Positions 1 through 15,500 of a stretch of 64,000 bases of DNA are shown one piece after another. The position numbers and the translations under genes are program-made. The notes below the pieces were generated by a model, which ran no database searches, was not told the origin of the DNA, and saw only the letters and a list, made by a program, of their open reading frames with translations. Within the stretch, counting starts at the first letter, position 1, and the number at the start of each line of letters is the position of its first letter. Origin of the DNA: Onchocerca lupi (Eukaryota > Nematoda > Chromadorea > Rhabditida > Onchocercidae). Where the stretch lies: NCBI GenBank assembly GCA_028564675.1, contig JAOVVO010000272.1:33695-97694 (forward strand), written 5' to 3'.

Positions 1-3000
1 GAAGACAAAGAAGAAAAGACTTTTATCATTTTCTAATAGCAATGAGAATATTTAAATTTAATTTTCTTCAAAAAGAAAAAAATAAGCAAGGAAGCATAGT
101 GTGTGTGTGTGTGAATGATTTTAATTTTTTTTTTAAAAAACCTAAATCAACGTTTAAATCATTTTATAGCGCCAATTTTGCTTATCAAAAATGGCCCATT
201 CGAAATACACTTCAATTTCTATGCTTCATTCAAGCAAGCAAGATGTCATACTCATTGAAAGTTTGAGAATAGATTGAAGACGTTTCGTCTTGCAATTCTT
301 CTAATCAAACATTCAACCAAATATAACAGCTTCATTACGTATTCCATCTGTCTAAAAATTTGCTTTTCTTAACAAATTGAATGAATATGCTATAGAAGAA
401 ACTGCTTCTTTCAATTTTGATATCCGAATAATGATTGTGGTAAAATGATGGCATTAAATAGGCAGTAAGACAAAGATAAGAAATAATTTTTGTTCAATTA
501 ATAAATATGTGTCGATTGGTATCTCTATATCTCCGTCAATCACGCTTCGTAAATTCTTCCGCTTCACTGAATACCACAATAAAGCAATATATTTTGATAT
601 TCAGACAACAAAGCTAAGTTAAAGAAATTGAATTTATTGATAGTTGATTATAACCTGTTATGATTGAAACTTGTTTATTTTGTTTACAACTATCATCAAA
701 CTTTGTAATTTTAAATTTATGTCTTAGAAGTTCAAAATAATGAAAAAGAACACTGCTTGGAATGTTTATTCAGTGATGATAGCGTCATGAAATTGAATGA
801 AATGGAATAGATGATGTTTTGTGTTTGAATTCATTTTGACAATTTTTTCACTCTCTGGAATTCTTATCATTCTCGACTACTTTGATGATCTCTGAAGTTG
901 TTCAATTGTTTGTTATTTCTTCTTACATTCGCTTCATTAATTCTTCACATCTCTTATTCTTCTCAATGCTTTTTTTTTTTGAATGTTTCAAAGCAAGAAA
1001 TCAATATGAAAGCAATCAGTTATTTTTTTTTTTTTTTTTTTTTTGATAATGAAGGCAACTATCACTGACTGCAATATAAACATTCACTGTGGTAGGAATT
1101 TCTAACCATATTTGGCCGGCCTGAAATTATAACATGATCCAAGCAGAAAATATTTCGCGATAAAAATCATTTTGAAATCATTTCATAAAATTTTTTTTTT
1201 TTAAATGATTCTAAATGAGTCATTTCCTTAATTTATCGAAAATATTATAAACGATAATTGATTAGTATAACGATTGTAGCTCGGTATATGAAAAGACAAT
1301 TCAGCTGCACATTTTTGAAATATGTTTTCATCTTTATCGTCTGATTCATTTCTAAGTTTTCATTGAGCATACCAATTGTTGCTACTGATGAAATCATTTT
1401 GATTTCAAAGTTTTCGGGAAAAATTTTTAAATCTAAATATTTGAACTCAATGACGAATGCAATTGCATTATTGATTACTGTTAATTAATTTGGTGAAATT
1501 AAATAGAAGATAGAATTAACTAATTGTGAAATCAAATTTTAAGATTTACCATCAATTTTTTGAATTTCTTAAGTGATTTTTATTCTTCAGTGTTCTACTA
1601 CAGGTGCTATGCATTTTTAAGGTCAAAATCTTTCTCTGGCCTATTTATTATCATTTTAATTCATATCATTCTTAAAGTTGATTTATTAGAACTTCTTTTA
1701 GTTCTCTCATTGAAAAAATGCGATCTGTGTGAATTTGATTTTTTAGGCTTGTTCTTTTATTTACTTTTAGGTATTATCTTAAATGTCAATAAATCAAATA
1801 TAAATGCTTTGAATGAAATTGTGATTGCTGATGCTTTTTAAATTTTATTGCTCATATGATAGAATTAGAAATTCAAGGTATTCCTTCTGTCCAATTTCTT
1901 TTAAGATTGATTATTTAGAACTTCTGAAATTAATTATTTGTTAATCATTCAATTTCTCGATCTCACCTAATTTCAGTAGTCAAAAAAGAAGCTTAAATAG
2001 GATACGATAGATTTATTCATTTTAAAAACGAGTAACTCAAATGCATTTGCTATTGGAAATTTCATCAATCAACATTCGTTCTAATATTTTGTTTACTTTC
2101 TTGATTTCTTTTCTCTTCATCTTTTCAGTCTTGTTGAATTGCTTTTGAATTTTAAACATACCATTATTTTTCTATCGAACGATAAAAATAGAAATAACAA
2201 TAAAAAAAAAAAAAAAAAAAAAGATCTTAATGCATGGAATTTTTTCCTTTTGTATTTTTATTGGTGTTCTGTTTCAAAAATTTCACTTTACAAGTGTTCA
2301 TTTTTTTTTTTCCTACAAATTAATGTATTTGGAAGCTTTTCAAGTTGAAGCGGTTTTTTTTCCTCTCATTTGTTTCATCATTAATTTCAATTGTTTCAAA
2401 TTATTTTAATTGCAAATTGCTATTATTTTTCTTAGCTTTTGTTAAGGCATTTTTGAAGAACTCTTCGAAACATCTAATTATTTACCTGTGTTAGTAATAA
2501 AAACTTAATTAATCCCGGATGAAGATCATCGTATATAGATATCTTCAGTGCTATTATTTATACCAATTTTCTCTAGTTAAAATTTTTTTAAATTTATCTG
2601 AAATATTTGTCTTACATATTTATTGATTTATTGTTTCGACTTAACTTTCACTTTTTGTAGACTGCAACAAGATGTTGCAGTCGAATGAATTAGATAAATG
2701 TGTTTTACTGATTTTTTTGATAAAATTTTCAGCTTAATTTAAATCTATGATCCAATTCAGTGCAAGTTTTCTTTTTTATTTTAAAAAAGAAAAAATTTTT
2801 TAAAGTAGAAAGTTTGTCTAAAATATTTGAATTAACGGCAAAATTGTTCGAAGTACATAAGCAAGCTCTTTCGTTCAAATAAAAATTTTTTCAATTTTTT
2901 TTTTCCAGTTTTGCTGCTACAATAGATTCGATATATTCATATAAAACTAGCTGAAATCTTTCTCATTTTTTTTCACGTTTTTTTGTTCTTTTTTTAAAAA

Positions 3001-6000
3001 TTCCTCCTTATTAGTTAAAAAACACTTTTTTTTTTCTTATTATTTTATTACGTATTTCATACGTTGCATAACATGCACATTATATTGCTTATTTTTTGCA
3101 ATTTCTTTCAAACTTAAAATTTTTTTTAAATAAAATTTCTTACAAAATAGAATAATTTATATTCCATAAATTGTTTTGTTTATTTACTTAACGCTTCTTT
3201 CACTCTACCAATGGTGTTATTACTGTCCAGTGAGAAAAAAAAATTTGTTAAATAAATAAAATTGTTAAATAAACAAAGAATACATTTAATTTCTCGTTAA
3301 TTGTGAATCATAAATTTTATAACTAATTAATATTATTTCATTAAGATTATTGATTCCAATATACAGATAAATAATGGAAAATTAAAAAATTGACATGTTT
3401 TTTATGCTTCATTAAATATTAATAGCATAAAGATAAGTGGCATATTCAAGCAGAGATACCTATCTCCACGATACGTCATTAATTGAAGAATTGATAATTT
3501 AAAAGTTAAAAAAGAGAAATTACTTGAAGAATTGATAATCTCGAATTGATAATCTAAAACAAACTGATAATTTAAATAACAATTATGCTATAAAGTTCTG
3601 TATCTTTCCTTCTGTGTCATATGCATTTATATTTTAGGTTATTTCTTGGAAAGATTATTGAAACTGGATTGTTTGAAAAAAAAAATTTATTTATTTTATT
3701 TCAAAATATTTTTAGTTTTTATTCATTTATTTTAACATAATTTATCAATAAGAGGGAATTATAGTATTGAAAAAGTATTGATTGAAAATTTTTAATCATT
3801 CTTAATTCGCATCAATACTTTTTTATAAAACTATTTAATGTTTGTGTCATTTCATCAACAACACTTGACAGTGCCGCAAATTTCGACGGTTATTTGTTAA
3901 TTTTTGTTTCTTCTAACAATAAATTTTATGAAAAATTTTTAAAAAAGAAAAAAAGAAGGAAAATTTGTGCGAATACTTCAATTTCTATTTTCATATAGTA
4001 ATTGTTAGCAAATTGAATAAACATTGATGCAATTCTGCTGAGGCTTAGATAAATATATAAACTAGCTTACAAATTAAGATGACAGTGTTACATTTGAAAA
4101 ATTGTCACGAAATGTTATCAATATCTATCGATTTTATTGAATTTATTAATCAGATCAAATAATTTATAGCTTTTTTTTGAGTTTTAGATATTAAAATATG
4201 GGAGATTTATTTTAGACAATTTACTGATAATTTATTTCGAATTTAAATAAAAATTTTATGCGAAATATATTTGTATCAAATATTTTGATCATTTTTTACA
4301 ACTTTCTTTTTTCCTTTTTTCATACGGATTATTTATGGATGAAATTAAAATTTTGAAGTTATTTCATTTTGAATGTTAATTGTCGAAAGATGACAACAAT
4401 TCATCTATTTTTATCAGTTGTTATTCATTTAAAAAATCATTTATTTGTTGGATATTTTTTCACAAAAATTTTGTTGTTACCTTGACTTATTTGTTTTCCG
4501 TTCGTAAGAATAAAGTTATCGTATACAATAACCATTTCTGATTTATTATATCTATTGTTGTTGATGTTGTTTATTAAACAGTTTAATGAACAAATATAAT
4601 AGCAAAGGTCAAATAGATCGTCTTTTCTTGTTAAACTCTTTCTTCTTCTTTTTTTTTTTTTTTTTTTTTTTTTATAATCTCATCAATTCAATCAATCACA
4701 AAGAAAATTTCTTGCCGTTTTATTGAATAGGAATAACAAATTTTTCATGTCTTTTTTAACACAAAAATTTTATGTTAAAATTTTTCAACTAAAATATATT
4801 CAAAAATTGAAATGATGAATGAAATTTGGGGAACAAAAAATATTGCAATAAATTCATTATAGATTTGATGAAATAGTAATAATTAAAAATGATAAATTAA
4901 GTCTTAATAAATGATAAAAAAAAAAAGAATTGAGCATTTGAGGTGATCTTTAAGTAGAATGTTTTCTTATCATTGCTAGGTCTTTTTTGATTAAAGTTAT
5001 TGATAGATAAATTTCGGAATTTTTCTGGATTTTTAAGTGTTTTAGTAAAGATAAACTTAAGTGTAATTAAGTGTCAATGGAATCTTTCTGAAATCTTTCT
5101 GGATTTCGAATCTTTACATTTAATTTTGATATAAAATTGATATTGAGATGCTTGATAAGTGCAAGATTCATAATATTCAAGATTACTTCTAGAAAATCTT
5201 CAGCCATGTCTGAAAAAGTTTGCTAAAAGTAAAATGTAAAGGTCAAAATTTTTCATTCAAGCAAATCGAAAAAAAAAACTTCTGATATTAATATTAAAGT
5301 TATATGCAAAAATGGATATAGAATGGTAGAAATTTCCACACATAATTTTTTCTTTTTCAAAATTTTAATGGGACAATTTGGAATGTTCAACAGTCCATGA
5401 AATAATAATTTATTATTTTTTGTACAATTTATGCAAAGTATCTATTTTCTTTTTAATTTTTTTTTTTTGACAAATTTCGTTTTTAAAATTTTTTTTGGTC
5501 GTACAATACCGATAACTAGAATGAAAGAAAAGATGGAGCAGATGTTTTGCTTGCATTAGTTATTTTAGCTATTCACTAATTTTTTCTTTTTTTTTTTTTT
5601 GTCGTAATAATCGTCGTAAATTTTTACATTATTTTTACGAAATACGCTTTGCGTTCGGCGATTTGATTGCTAGCATTTTATACTATTTGCTAGGTGTAAA
5701 ATGCTGTATAATACAATAATACGTTTGTTTTCGCAAGATTATATTCGAAAATTGTGAAAGATGATAAAAAACTTTTCCAAACAAAACAAACAAACTTTAA
5801 TAAATAGACTGAAATTTGAAAAATTTTTTATTTTAACAAACATGATTTCAAAAAACTAAATGAATTTCTTACAAACTATATTTGGCGAAAACTTTTATTA
5901 GACTTTAATATATTACAAAGTGAAATTTCAAAAACTTTTGTTTTCAGGAAAATGATTTTTTAAGATATTCAATGAACTGAATTTAAATGTTAAAAAACTT

Positions 6001-9000
6001 TCTTCAAATAGCATGAAATACTCAAGATGAAGCAAAAAATTCAAAAATTAATGATAGAAATGAATCATTTGCTAATTGCGTTAATTATGTAAATAATTTT
6101 CTTCATTAATAAGTTTCTTCGTTAATTTTCATCATTAAATCATCTTTATAATTGGCGATTTATTAAATCATTCGGTTAAGTAATGTGTTATTAAAAGATT
6201 ATCCGTTATAATTCTAAAATATAGTATAAAGAAAACGTATATTGCATCTCGTAACTTCGTGTTGTATACTTTTTCCTTTAATTACGGACGTGTTTTTCAC
6301 GTATTATTCACGTATTGTTGAAAAATTAATCAGCCACTAAGATGTCGGATGTGATTAATTCTTCTTCTTCTCATCAAATCACCAAACTTTTTTATATCAT
6401 AAATACTATATTAATCATCAAATTTTTTTTATACTATAAAATTTTCACCTAAATGAGAGAAAGCAACCTTTGCTTAATACCTATAAATTACCATATTTGG
6501 TATTAAAAAAAAAAAAAAAAAAAAAAGAAAGAATCATATGAATAACTTTTAAACCATCTGTTCGTGAATATTTTGAAATTCATTCTTCGTTTTAAATGCA
6601 TTTGAATCCCCCAAAAATAATTTTATTGAAAATTCTTGTAAAAAATATCAGCAAAAAAAAAATATTATTCGAAATAATATTATACAGAAATAGATTCGGA
6701 GCTAGATTCAGAAATATTTTCCAATCTTTTATTGTATTTATATCAAAATTAGGATGGAATAATACGATCAAATTGTTTAAATGTATTTCAGAATTCATGC
6801 AAGGTCATGAAATCTATTTTGATTTCCATAAGCATATTTCAGTATTGAGGTAAAATTACGGATTGTATGATAAAATATGAGATTCTATTTTGAATTTCAA
6901 TTGAAATGATGTTTTCAAATTCCAAAATGAAGACCAATTCTTTTGCAATTTTTTCAATTTTCAAATTTTTCACATTACCTTTTAATATATACATGTGTTC
7001 ACTTATTTTTGTTCCAACCATTGCATATATAAAACCTAATTTGATGATATATTTATTTTCAAGATTTATTGATGTTGAAATTTTTCATTTGTCATTATTC
7101 ATCGTCATGAAATTGAGTGGATGATGAAGTGCTTTTATACTTTTTTTTCTTTTTCTCAATTTATGAGGAAATAAATTAAAAAGAAATGATTCAACTCAAA
7201 CATTGCCAATTTTCTCTCTTTTTTTTTTTTTTTTTGAATTTCAATTTAATTCATTCTTGGTTATTTTATTTGGCCATAGACTATTTTTTTTCTCTTTTTC
7301 CCTCAATTATTGTAGTATAATGCTCAAAATAAATTTATTGATTGATTCTGATTTAACCGAAAAATTAGTGAAAAAAAACTAATCCAATATTAACTTTAAA
7401 TTAATGTTAAAATTCAAGTTATATTAATGTCAAGTGATATTAGTAAACCCGAAAATACATGATATTAGAAGCCTGAAAATTTACAATTGATTTATTTCAG
7501 ATACTATATTTATTTTGAAATTTGTGGAACAAATTGTTGACTATAGATTTTCATTTTTTCAACATGTTATTTTCTGCAATTTGATAAAAAATTGTTTTAA
7601 AAATATTGGAATTTAAATTTATTAAAATTTAAATTTGTGTTTTTAATTTAGATAGATTTGGACTATTAATAAATCATTTTTTTTTTTAATTATCATACAG
7701 AAAAGAAAAAATGAAAATGTTGTTGCTTGAATGTGCAATAAATTAATTCGCAGCAATTGAATTGTCGAAATCGATTCATTCAACAAAAAATTTTCTTTTT
7801 TATTACAGCTGTTGAGAGTAATGACGGGTTTTAAAAGGAATTTTTGTATTTTTATCTGAATTTTTTGAAAGAATTTTTTTTTTTTTTTTTATTGCACTCT
7901 TACATTTCAGCAAAATTTCTCTCTTCTATTCTCCTTTTTTCTCTCTTAATACTTTTACAATAAAAGTTCAAGAGGATTTCCTGTGATATCAAGTTGCATA
8001 ATAAAAGTTTGCTAATATGATATTTTAGGTGATAATTTTGTTGATAAAAATCACTGGTATGACATTTTGGGTTGATAATTTTTTCTGGAATTAAATTAAA
8101 TTAAATTATTTAAACAAAACTAATAGTAATATCATATGAAAACATTCCATCTCAATTGGTAATTAAAAAGTAATTTTAATGATAACAATTGTCATAATAA
8201 ATCATTTACATTAATTGCAAAATTCCCAAGAATTGACGATTCTGATCTAAATTGATGAGATATTTCTTTTTAGAAATAAATTTAAAAAATGATGAAAAAT
8301 TGTGAAACAAAAAGGACGAAAAATGGATGACACGAATGGAGAAATTATGATTATTTTGAGATACGTCATTAAGATAACTTACAAAAACTTCTGTATCGTA
8401 GTTCTACTCAAAATAAATCGATGAAATTAGTGAAACATGATTTGTTGATCAATTCTTCTGAATGATCATATTAAAGAATGAGAAGTTCATCAATTTCAAT
8501 TTCATTCAGTTTAATATTGATATTAAGTTTTTTTTTTTTTTCATTCTATTATTGAATATTTATTTTATAAACATTCTTATAGCTATTTTTCATTTATTAT
8601 GCATTTATAGGCGTTAAATTTTGCTTGAAAAGTTTGCAAATTTTGATTTCTCTGAGGGAATTTTAATTTCATCACGAACGAAAAATGGCATAAACACGGA
8701 ATGATAAGAAAGTTATCACTTTAGAAATTGCAATTTTCTATGATCCGTTATTTTTTAATCAATCAATAAGTATTCAGTGTTAAATTTCACGTACGTAAAT
8801 AAACAGGAAGTAAGCAATGAGCCATCAATTTTTCAAAAAGATGTATGAATGTTTATTTCAACAGTTTCTCGCATCAACAACTGGAAGTATTTGAAAAAGA
8901 TGAAATCATCATAGATTGAAAATGTCTGATGAGTAATCATTGATTATTTGATTAATAAATTATATGAACTTGAAAAACGTGAACGACGTGAACCTCGATT

Positions 9001-9486
9001 TTTCTATTCTTATAATTTTTAAACGAATTTTATTTCTTCTATTTATTCATTCAAATTAACACTTTCACTTATTTACATCAAATTTTTCTGATGCTATTCA
9101 CGCATAAGTCTTAATTTAAATTTTTCCATTCGAAATGTTTACCAATAAACAGGAAAAATAAAAAAGAGACAAAAAAATAAATAAATAAATAAAACCAAGG
9201 TATGGGAAATTTTTGCTTATATATTATAAATATAGGAATTTTTTGCCCTTTTTCTCTCTTCATCCTAAAAATTTTTTCTAACGTAACAAATAAACTGAAA
9301 GATTTCGATGAATTTTGTGTTTTTTTTTTTTTTTCTTAATTTATTTGTTGTATGTCATTGAAATAATGTAGATTTGATGAGATTTTTCACATGTTTGCAT
9401 GTATTTCTATATTTTATTAGCTAAATAATTTTTGTTATACGTGTAATTCGAATTTAAAATTAGATTAAATTTACCGTCCAATAATA
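1..9486. other. AT-rich non-coding flank upstream of let-805
   Basis: No reading frame here has the codon texture, domain motifs or splice-linked continuity of the two genes to the right. Open frames near 1560-1841, 2139-2348 and 6592-7124 are short, Phe/Ile/Lys-rich and occur on both strands, as expected for sequence this AT-rich. The stretch has many T or A homopolymers (for example around 1022-1044, 4649-4672, 6507-6526 and 7219-7236) and a short GT run near 101-112. It probably contains the let-805 promoter and possibly 5' untranslated exons, but I cannot place them. Confidence 0.6.
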
Positions 9487-9489
9487 AAT

Positions 9490-9499
9490 GAATTTCAGG
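9490..9499 (+). promoter_or_regulatory. Splice acceptor just before the let-805 start codon
   Basis: AATTTCAG ends at 9498, leaving one base before the ATG at 9500. A near-zero 5' untranslated region behind a strong TTTCAG is the usual arrangement for nematode spliced-leader (SL1) trans-splicing. It would look the same if a 5' untranslated exon were cis-spliced here. The signal supports 9500 as the start; the cis or trans mechanism is inference. Confidence 0.6.
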
Positions 9500-9566
9500 A
9501 TGAGCGCGTATTCGTTGAGCCTGCAAAAGCTCTTCGTCGCGTTAATTCTCATTTCTGCGATAAGAG
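9500..9566 (+). other. let-805: let-805 exon 1: signal peptide
   Basis: The exon encodes about 22 residues starting MSAYSLSLQKLF, then the hydrophobic core VALILISA, and ends in a split Gly codon (donor AGAG|GTTTGT). Exon 2 starts at 10079 and completes the Gly, giving G-N-K-P-R-I-R. The basic-hydrophobic-small-residue order is a typical secretory signal, which fits a cell-surface receptor. This exon is too short to stand out as an open frame; it was found by reading back from exon 2 in phase. Confidence 0.8.
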
Positions 9567-12500
9567 GTTTGTTAATTTTAATATTATTTTTTTTTTTTTC
9601 TTGCCATAAATAACAATTTTTCATATTACTGTGCAGCGTTGCAATTTATTGCTTCGATAAATTTTTTTTTTTTGAATTATGTAATTAAAGTGCGACATTT
9701 TACAAGCGATTAAATGTGACAGCAATTAAATTAGGTATCTTATACCTTATCGTTTTGCGTTTTCATTTCAAATTCTCAATTAATTTTATAAAAGGTTCTT
9801 TCGAAAAATAAAAAAAAAAAATTTTAATATTCAAATTACTCAACTCTTTAAAATAAAGCTGAAAATAATCAATATTTATCAATGAAAACAAAATTGTAGG
9901 TGATCATGAAATGTGATTATGCTTACATTGTATTGGATGTTGAAAAAATAAGCTATTATTTTTGATTAATTGAAACTAATTGAAGCCAATTTATATCATT
10001 CAGAAACGGAAATTCAGAATTTTTAATTTTTTCAAAGCCTTCATCATCATTGCATGATCTGATCAATTAATTTTCTAGGTAACAAACCTCGCATTCGATT
10101 GCGACGACAAATTGGTGGATCTCAAAGTTTGCTAACCGTTGAATGGGAAGGTATCCAGACCGGAGATCATCCGGATGATAGTGTTGGAGGATTTGCGGTC
10201 GAATATCGTGCGGAAAAAGATACACAATGGCATGTTCATGATGGGATAATTCCTTACAAAGGGCCTAATTTACAGTACAGAGTACAGGTAATTTATTCTA
10301 AAAGTAAAATTTCTGCATAAAATTATCTAAAATGATATCTAATTTAGAAATTTTGAAAACTTCGCAATTATCTATAAGTCAAAATTTTTCATTTATGCCA
10401 GAAAAACTCACTCTATACTGCTATTTTTTTTTTTTTTTTTTTTGTTGATTATTGAAATTGATAAATAACATAACAATAATCAATTTGCTTAGATATATAT
10501 TTGAATTGAAATTTTTTCCAGATTCCACGTTTACCAACTGGAATCGCTTATTTTGTGCGTATCAAAGTGCTCGGTAAAAATGGTAAAATTTTGGTGGAGA
10601 CGCCAGAAATACGGGCACGTAATGAAATGGTTAGCATAAAATGTGAATCAGGTTTGTTTTTTTCTGAAAATTTACATCACAATTTTTCATTTCTTATTTC
10701 TTTGATTGAGGGAATTGATACATTTTCAAATGATAAGTTTGATATTTTTTTTTTCTTAGCGTAATATTCCGTTTTCTAACTAACTTAGAAAACAGCAACT
10801 TAGCTAATTTACGAACTTGTTAAAAATGAAATAATGAATTGCACTAATTTTATGCCAACAAAGTTATAATTAATTAAAGTTGAAAATAATTATTTAATTA
10901 TAGCTGTCGCCATTATAATTAAATGACATTTTTTAATTTAACAATATTTAAAAAAAAATTGACATTTTAGCGATATTTTTAACTTTTATTTTTAAAATAT
11001 TCAGTATCTATTTTTTAAATTACAGATGAATTAACAGCTCCACGAAATCTTGAAGTTACACAAACAGGTCAATATAGTATTGCCATATCATGGGAACCAC
11101 CAGAATGTGGTTCTGTTGGCGAATACCACATTGAGGTCTGCCCTTTAGAAAAAAAAAAATGCTGTATTCTTGCTTGCAATTATCAAATAATATTTAAAAA
11201 ATGATTTTTGATTTATTGATTTTTTCCAAAAATGGTGAAACTTTCTTTTTTTTTTTTTAGCATTTCTTCAGATAAGGCATAAAGTGTAGGAGTTTCAATG
11301 AAATTTCGTCTTTTTAAATCTCAATATTTCTCGACCTATCTTTCCATTACTTTGGAACTTTTTTTTTTTTCAGAATTCATTAAATTGAAATCAAATTATA
11401 AGGTCGAAATTTTTATATATTGAAATAATTTATTTCATTAAACCGAAATCTGATAGATTTTTTTCAGCTTGCTGGTGTTGAGACAAAGTTTGATGTTCAT
11501 CGACAGACAGTAACACATCCATCAGTTAGTGTTACCAGTCTTTTACCTGGAACCGAATATCAAATTCGAGTTCGAGCTGCCGATCGTTTGCGTGTATTAG
11601 GTCCATGGAACGATTATTTACTTGTAGCAAAAACGGAAGGCGAAGGTTTGGCATTGTTTAAAATTTAATTTTTAATTTTAAATTTATTGCTCAAATTTGA
11701 CTTCACTTTATTAACAAATTATTGTTTTCTGTTCATGTTTTCATGTAATCCGAATTTTTCATTGTGTAATATGAAAAAATTCGCAAATATTCATTTCGCA
11801 ATTTGCTTTTTTCCAGCTCCAAATGAATCAGATGAAATAGATGTCGATTATCGGACAAATTCAGAATTACGCATTAGTTGGCAACCGTATGATGATGAAC
11901 GGCTACAGCATTATGAGGTATACTTGTTGAGATTACGGTACCATTGAGAATTATTTTGTACCGTAATCGTTAATTAATCATAATTTTACCTTTCATTTAT
12001 TTTTCTTTCTACAACTTGAACATTATCAATACATGCTGAAGCCTATTCAAAGATTATGAATTCAAAAGATGAAATAAAATTCAATGAAAATTTTAAAAAC
12101 TTACAAATATTACAGGTAATAGCTGTTGAAGTGGATGGTGAAAGTCAAACAGTTGAACGAGCTCGTTTAAGTCCATTAACAAATAGTCATGTTTTCGTCA
12201 GATTAAAACCAGATACAGAATATGACATAGGTGTGATAGCATTTGTCGATCATGAACCTAAATTGGTTTATAAATTACCTGCTAAAACAGCGGATAGTTC
12301 GGGTGTAGACTGGGAAGATAAGCCTGTGGTAGTGCCCGAAAATGAGCAACAATTTACGGTACAATGGAAAAAACCGTTAATACCTGATGAAACTATTACC
12401 AAATTCGTCATTGAATATCGTCTACCAAATGAAACTGAGTTCGTTTATTTCTGTTTTGATATTAATCATTTTTTGAGTTAAGCATTAATTAATTTAAATA

Positions 12501-15500
12501 AAAGATAAAATGAGATTTTTTTCTGGACTATTGATATATGGTCAATAAAATTGTGATCATTTGTGAAATCAAAATCATAGAATTATCACCCTAAAAAATG
12601 TTTAAATTATCAAAGAAAATGTTGAAGTCGCATTCCCGTACGATAATCCCAGTTGTATAATTCAGTAATTAATTTAATTGCTTGGCAGAAATAATTCTTC
12701 TCTAATGCTTCAGATGGCGCAAATATGATGATATAATCGTAGATGAAGAGATGGATGATTATCATATTCAATTTGATACAATGTATGATGGATCATTGTA
12801 TTCATTTCGTATTTTAGGAGTTGATGATCATCTTAAAATGATTGCTAAAACAGCTGAGGTATACAATTATATTGATTTTTGTCAACTTTCTTTTTTTTTT
12901 TTTTTTTGATTTCATAAATTGGCCGTATAATTCTGATTCAAATCACGTTTTTACCTGATTTTGATAAAAACAAGCAATTCAAATATATATTGAACTGATG
13001 CAAAATGGACATAATTTTTCTTTTCCTTCTTTTCTTTTTTTTTTTTTGATAATTAATTAAATTAAATTTTAGTTCACAGTTGGTTCAGCAGCATCTAATT
13101 CCTGTATTGGTGATGCTGGAATTCCACAAAATGTACGAACAAGTGTTGTATCTGAGACAACTATTCAGTTCACGTGGGAAAAGCCACGTTGCAATGAGAC
13201 GTATGGACCAATTGATGGTTACGAATACACGGTGAAATCTTTTCTTTTGTTTGTTTTTTTTTTCTTTTTTTTGATTGATTTAAAAATGATGTAATTCGAA
13301 GAATTAAATGGCAGAGAATGTAAATCGCTTTCTTACTATATTAGGTATAAATTAAACTTAATACGTTGAAATAGAATAACTTTAACATAAAAAAAATGGA
13401 ATTTCTTGTAAGTTAAGTAAATTGTAATCATGATATATTATTATTTCTCAGAAGTACTACTTTTTTGTATCTAATTTTTCCACTCTTCAATTCTTATGAC
13501 TTTGAGAAGTTAAATTAAGGACTTAGCTTCCACTTGAAAACATGAGTATACTTTTCAGTTCTGGAACGTAGAAACAGAGACACAACCTGAAACCGCATCA
13601 TACGTTGGACGAAATACCGTAACATTGGATGACTTGGATCCAGATACACGTTATGCATTTCGGGTTCGTTCACGTGCTGGACATGGGCATAGTTCATGGA
13701 GTGAAGTTGTAAATGCTGAAACAGAAGCACATTCAGGACCAAAAGGTAGGTTTTTGGAATTGCAGAATAACTAATTAACTTGTTCATAATGAATAATCTC
13801 CTAATTCATGAATCTAATATTTTACAAGTAGTATATAAGTTAGTTCAAAATCTTGTTGAACAGATAATCGGATATGCGTGGAAATTCAGAAAAGCTTCAG
13901 GGCATAACTTCAGGCATCAAGGAATTTAATGTTAATTTTGCTCTGTCACTATTGCACTTAACAAATATGAATATTTTTATTTTAAAAAATGCACTATAAA
14001 TTTTACTTGATTATATTCTCATTTCTGTTAAAATACACTTTCATTTGGATAGAAATTTTATGATTTATTATTTTGTTTAGAATATATTTTCATCGGCCAA
14101 ATTTTTGATACGAATATTTATGCAAATTACTTCTTGCTAATTAATTTATTTGACATAATTTAATGTGTACATCAGTCGTTCGTATTAGGTAAAAACCATC
14201 TCATGGCATTGTCCAGTGTGATTTAGTTGTTCTATGTCCATTTTTTTTTTTTTTTTTTTGCTTGCTAACCAATATTTTTGCCATTTAGAAGATCGCTTAT
14301 AATATCATTTAATTTTTGATAAGTAATTTATTTTAAGTTACATAAGTACATTTAGAACTTTTACAACTTAACAGTTTCTGCTATTGAAATCCTTCTTTGA
14401 AAAATGGTCTTACTCTTTTTCTTCGAGTTCTCAAAATTCTTCTAAGGAATAATTTCAGTAGACTTACATATTATTTAATGAAAATATTTGTTGTTATGAT
14501 AAAATTCGAAAAAAAATTAGAGCAGGGCAATAACTTTTCTAATTAAAAAATAATTCCATCAATATCAATAGGTTCATCACAACTCAAATAATTCTTCATC
14601 AAAAGATAAAAATATCCTGTCTTCCACTATTCCTAAATTTCACTTGATTTTATTTGTTTTTATCATTAATATTGCTTCTTTTTAGTTTTCTAGCAAACTA
14701 ACATTTAGTATTCACCAATAATGGCAATTCTCATCGGTATCATTATCAATTACTATTAATCACAAATAACACATTAATATTTTATCCAGCGTTTCAAGAA
14801 GCACCAATATCTGCACTTCTTCGGCGTTTTAAACGGCAGGAAAAAAGTCAAATTACAGGTAATTTAAGGTAAATTACATAATAACTTAAAAATATGAAAA
14901 CTTGGAAATATAAAACTCGAAAATTAAAGCAAGTAATGGGAAAATTCATGCTTTTTTAATTTTAAGTAAATTATGCAATCATATCTAACACATATGGGGA
15001 AAAATATGTCTTAATGCTTAATTAACAAAAAGGTCATTGGTGCAACTCATTCTTCATAAGAATATCTATCATTCGCGAAGTCATTCATAATTCGCTAGCT
15101 AATAATTTGGTGAAAATAGAATCCATGTAGTTTGCTTCCTACAAAGTCTAATTTCTAAATTAAAACAGTACCTAACTTTACTAATTTCTGATTGATTAAA
15201 TGATTTTACTAAAAATATCTAGCAATAAAACAACGAAGCATTTTTTGGTATATGAAAAAATAGTGATATAATTTTTATTTTCATTGCTTCATTTTCATCT
15301 TTTAATATTTGCGATTATTCTTTTCTGTATATTTAGGGCTGTTTTTATTTGTTTATTTTTTCAGATGATCATAATATTTATCAACTTCGCATCATTTTGG
15401 CACCACCAAAATCATATTTATCATGGACACCACTACCAGAACATGCTGAAGAAGTTACCAAGTTTAAGTAAATTTTCTTTTTTTCATCTCTAATTTTTTC

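Noticed and set aside
1560..1841. 93-codon open frame in the upstream flank
   Set aside because: Phe/Leu/Ile-rich with no domain or splice context; typical of random AT-rich DNA.
6592..7124. Cluster of overlapping open frames on both strands
   Set aside because: Both strands open, strongly Ile/Lys/Phe-biased, no recognisable motif.
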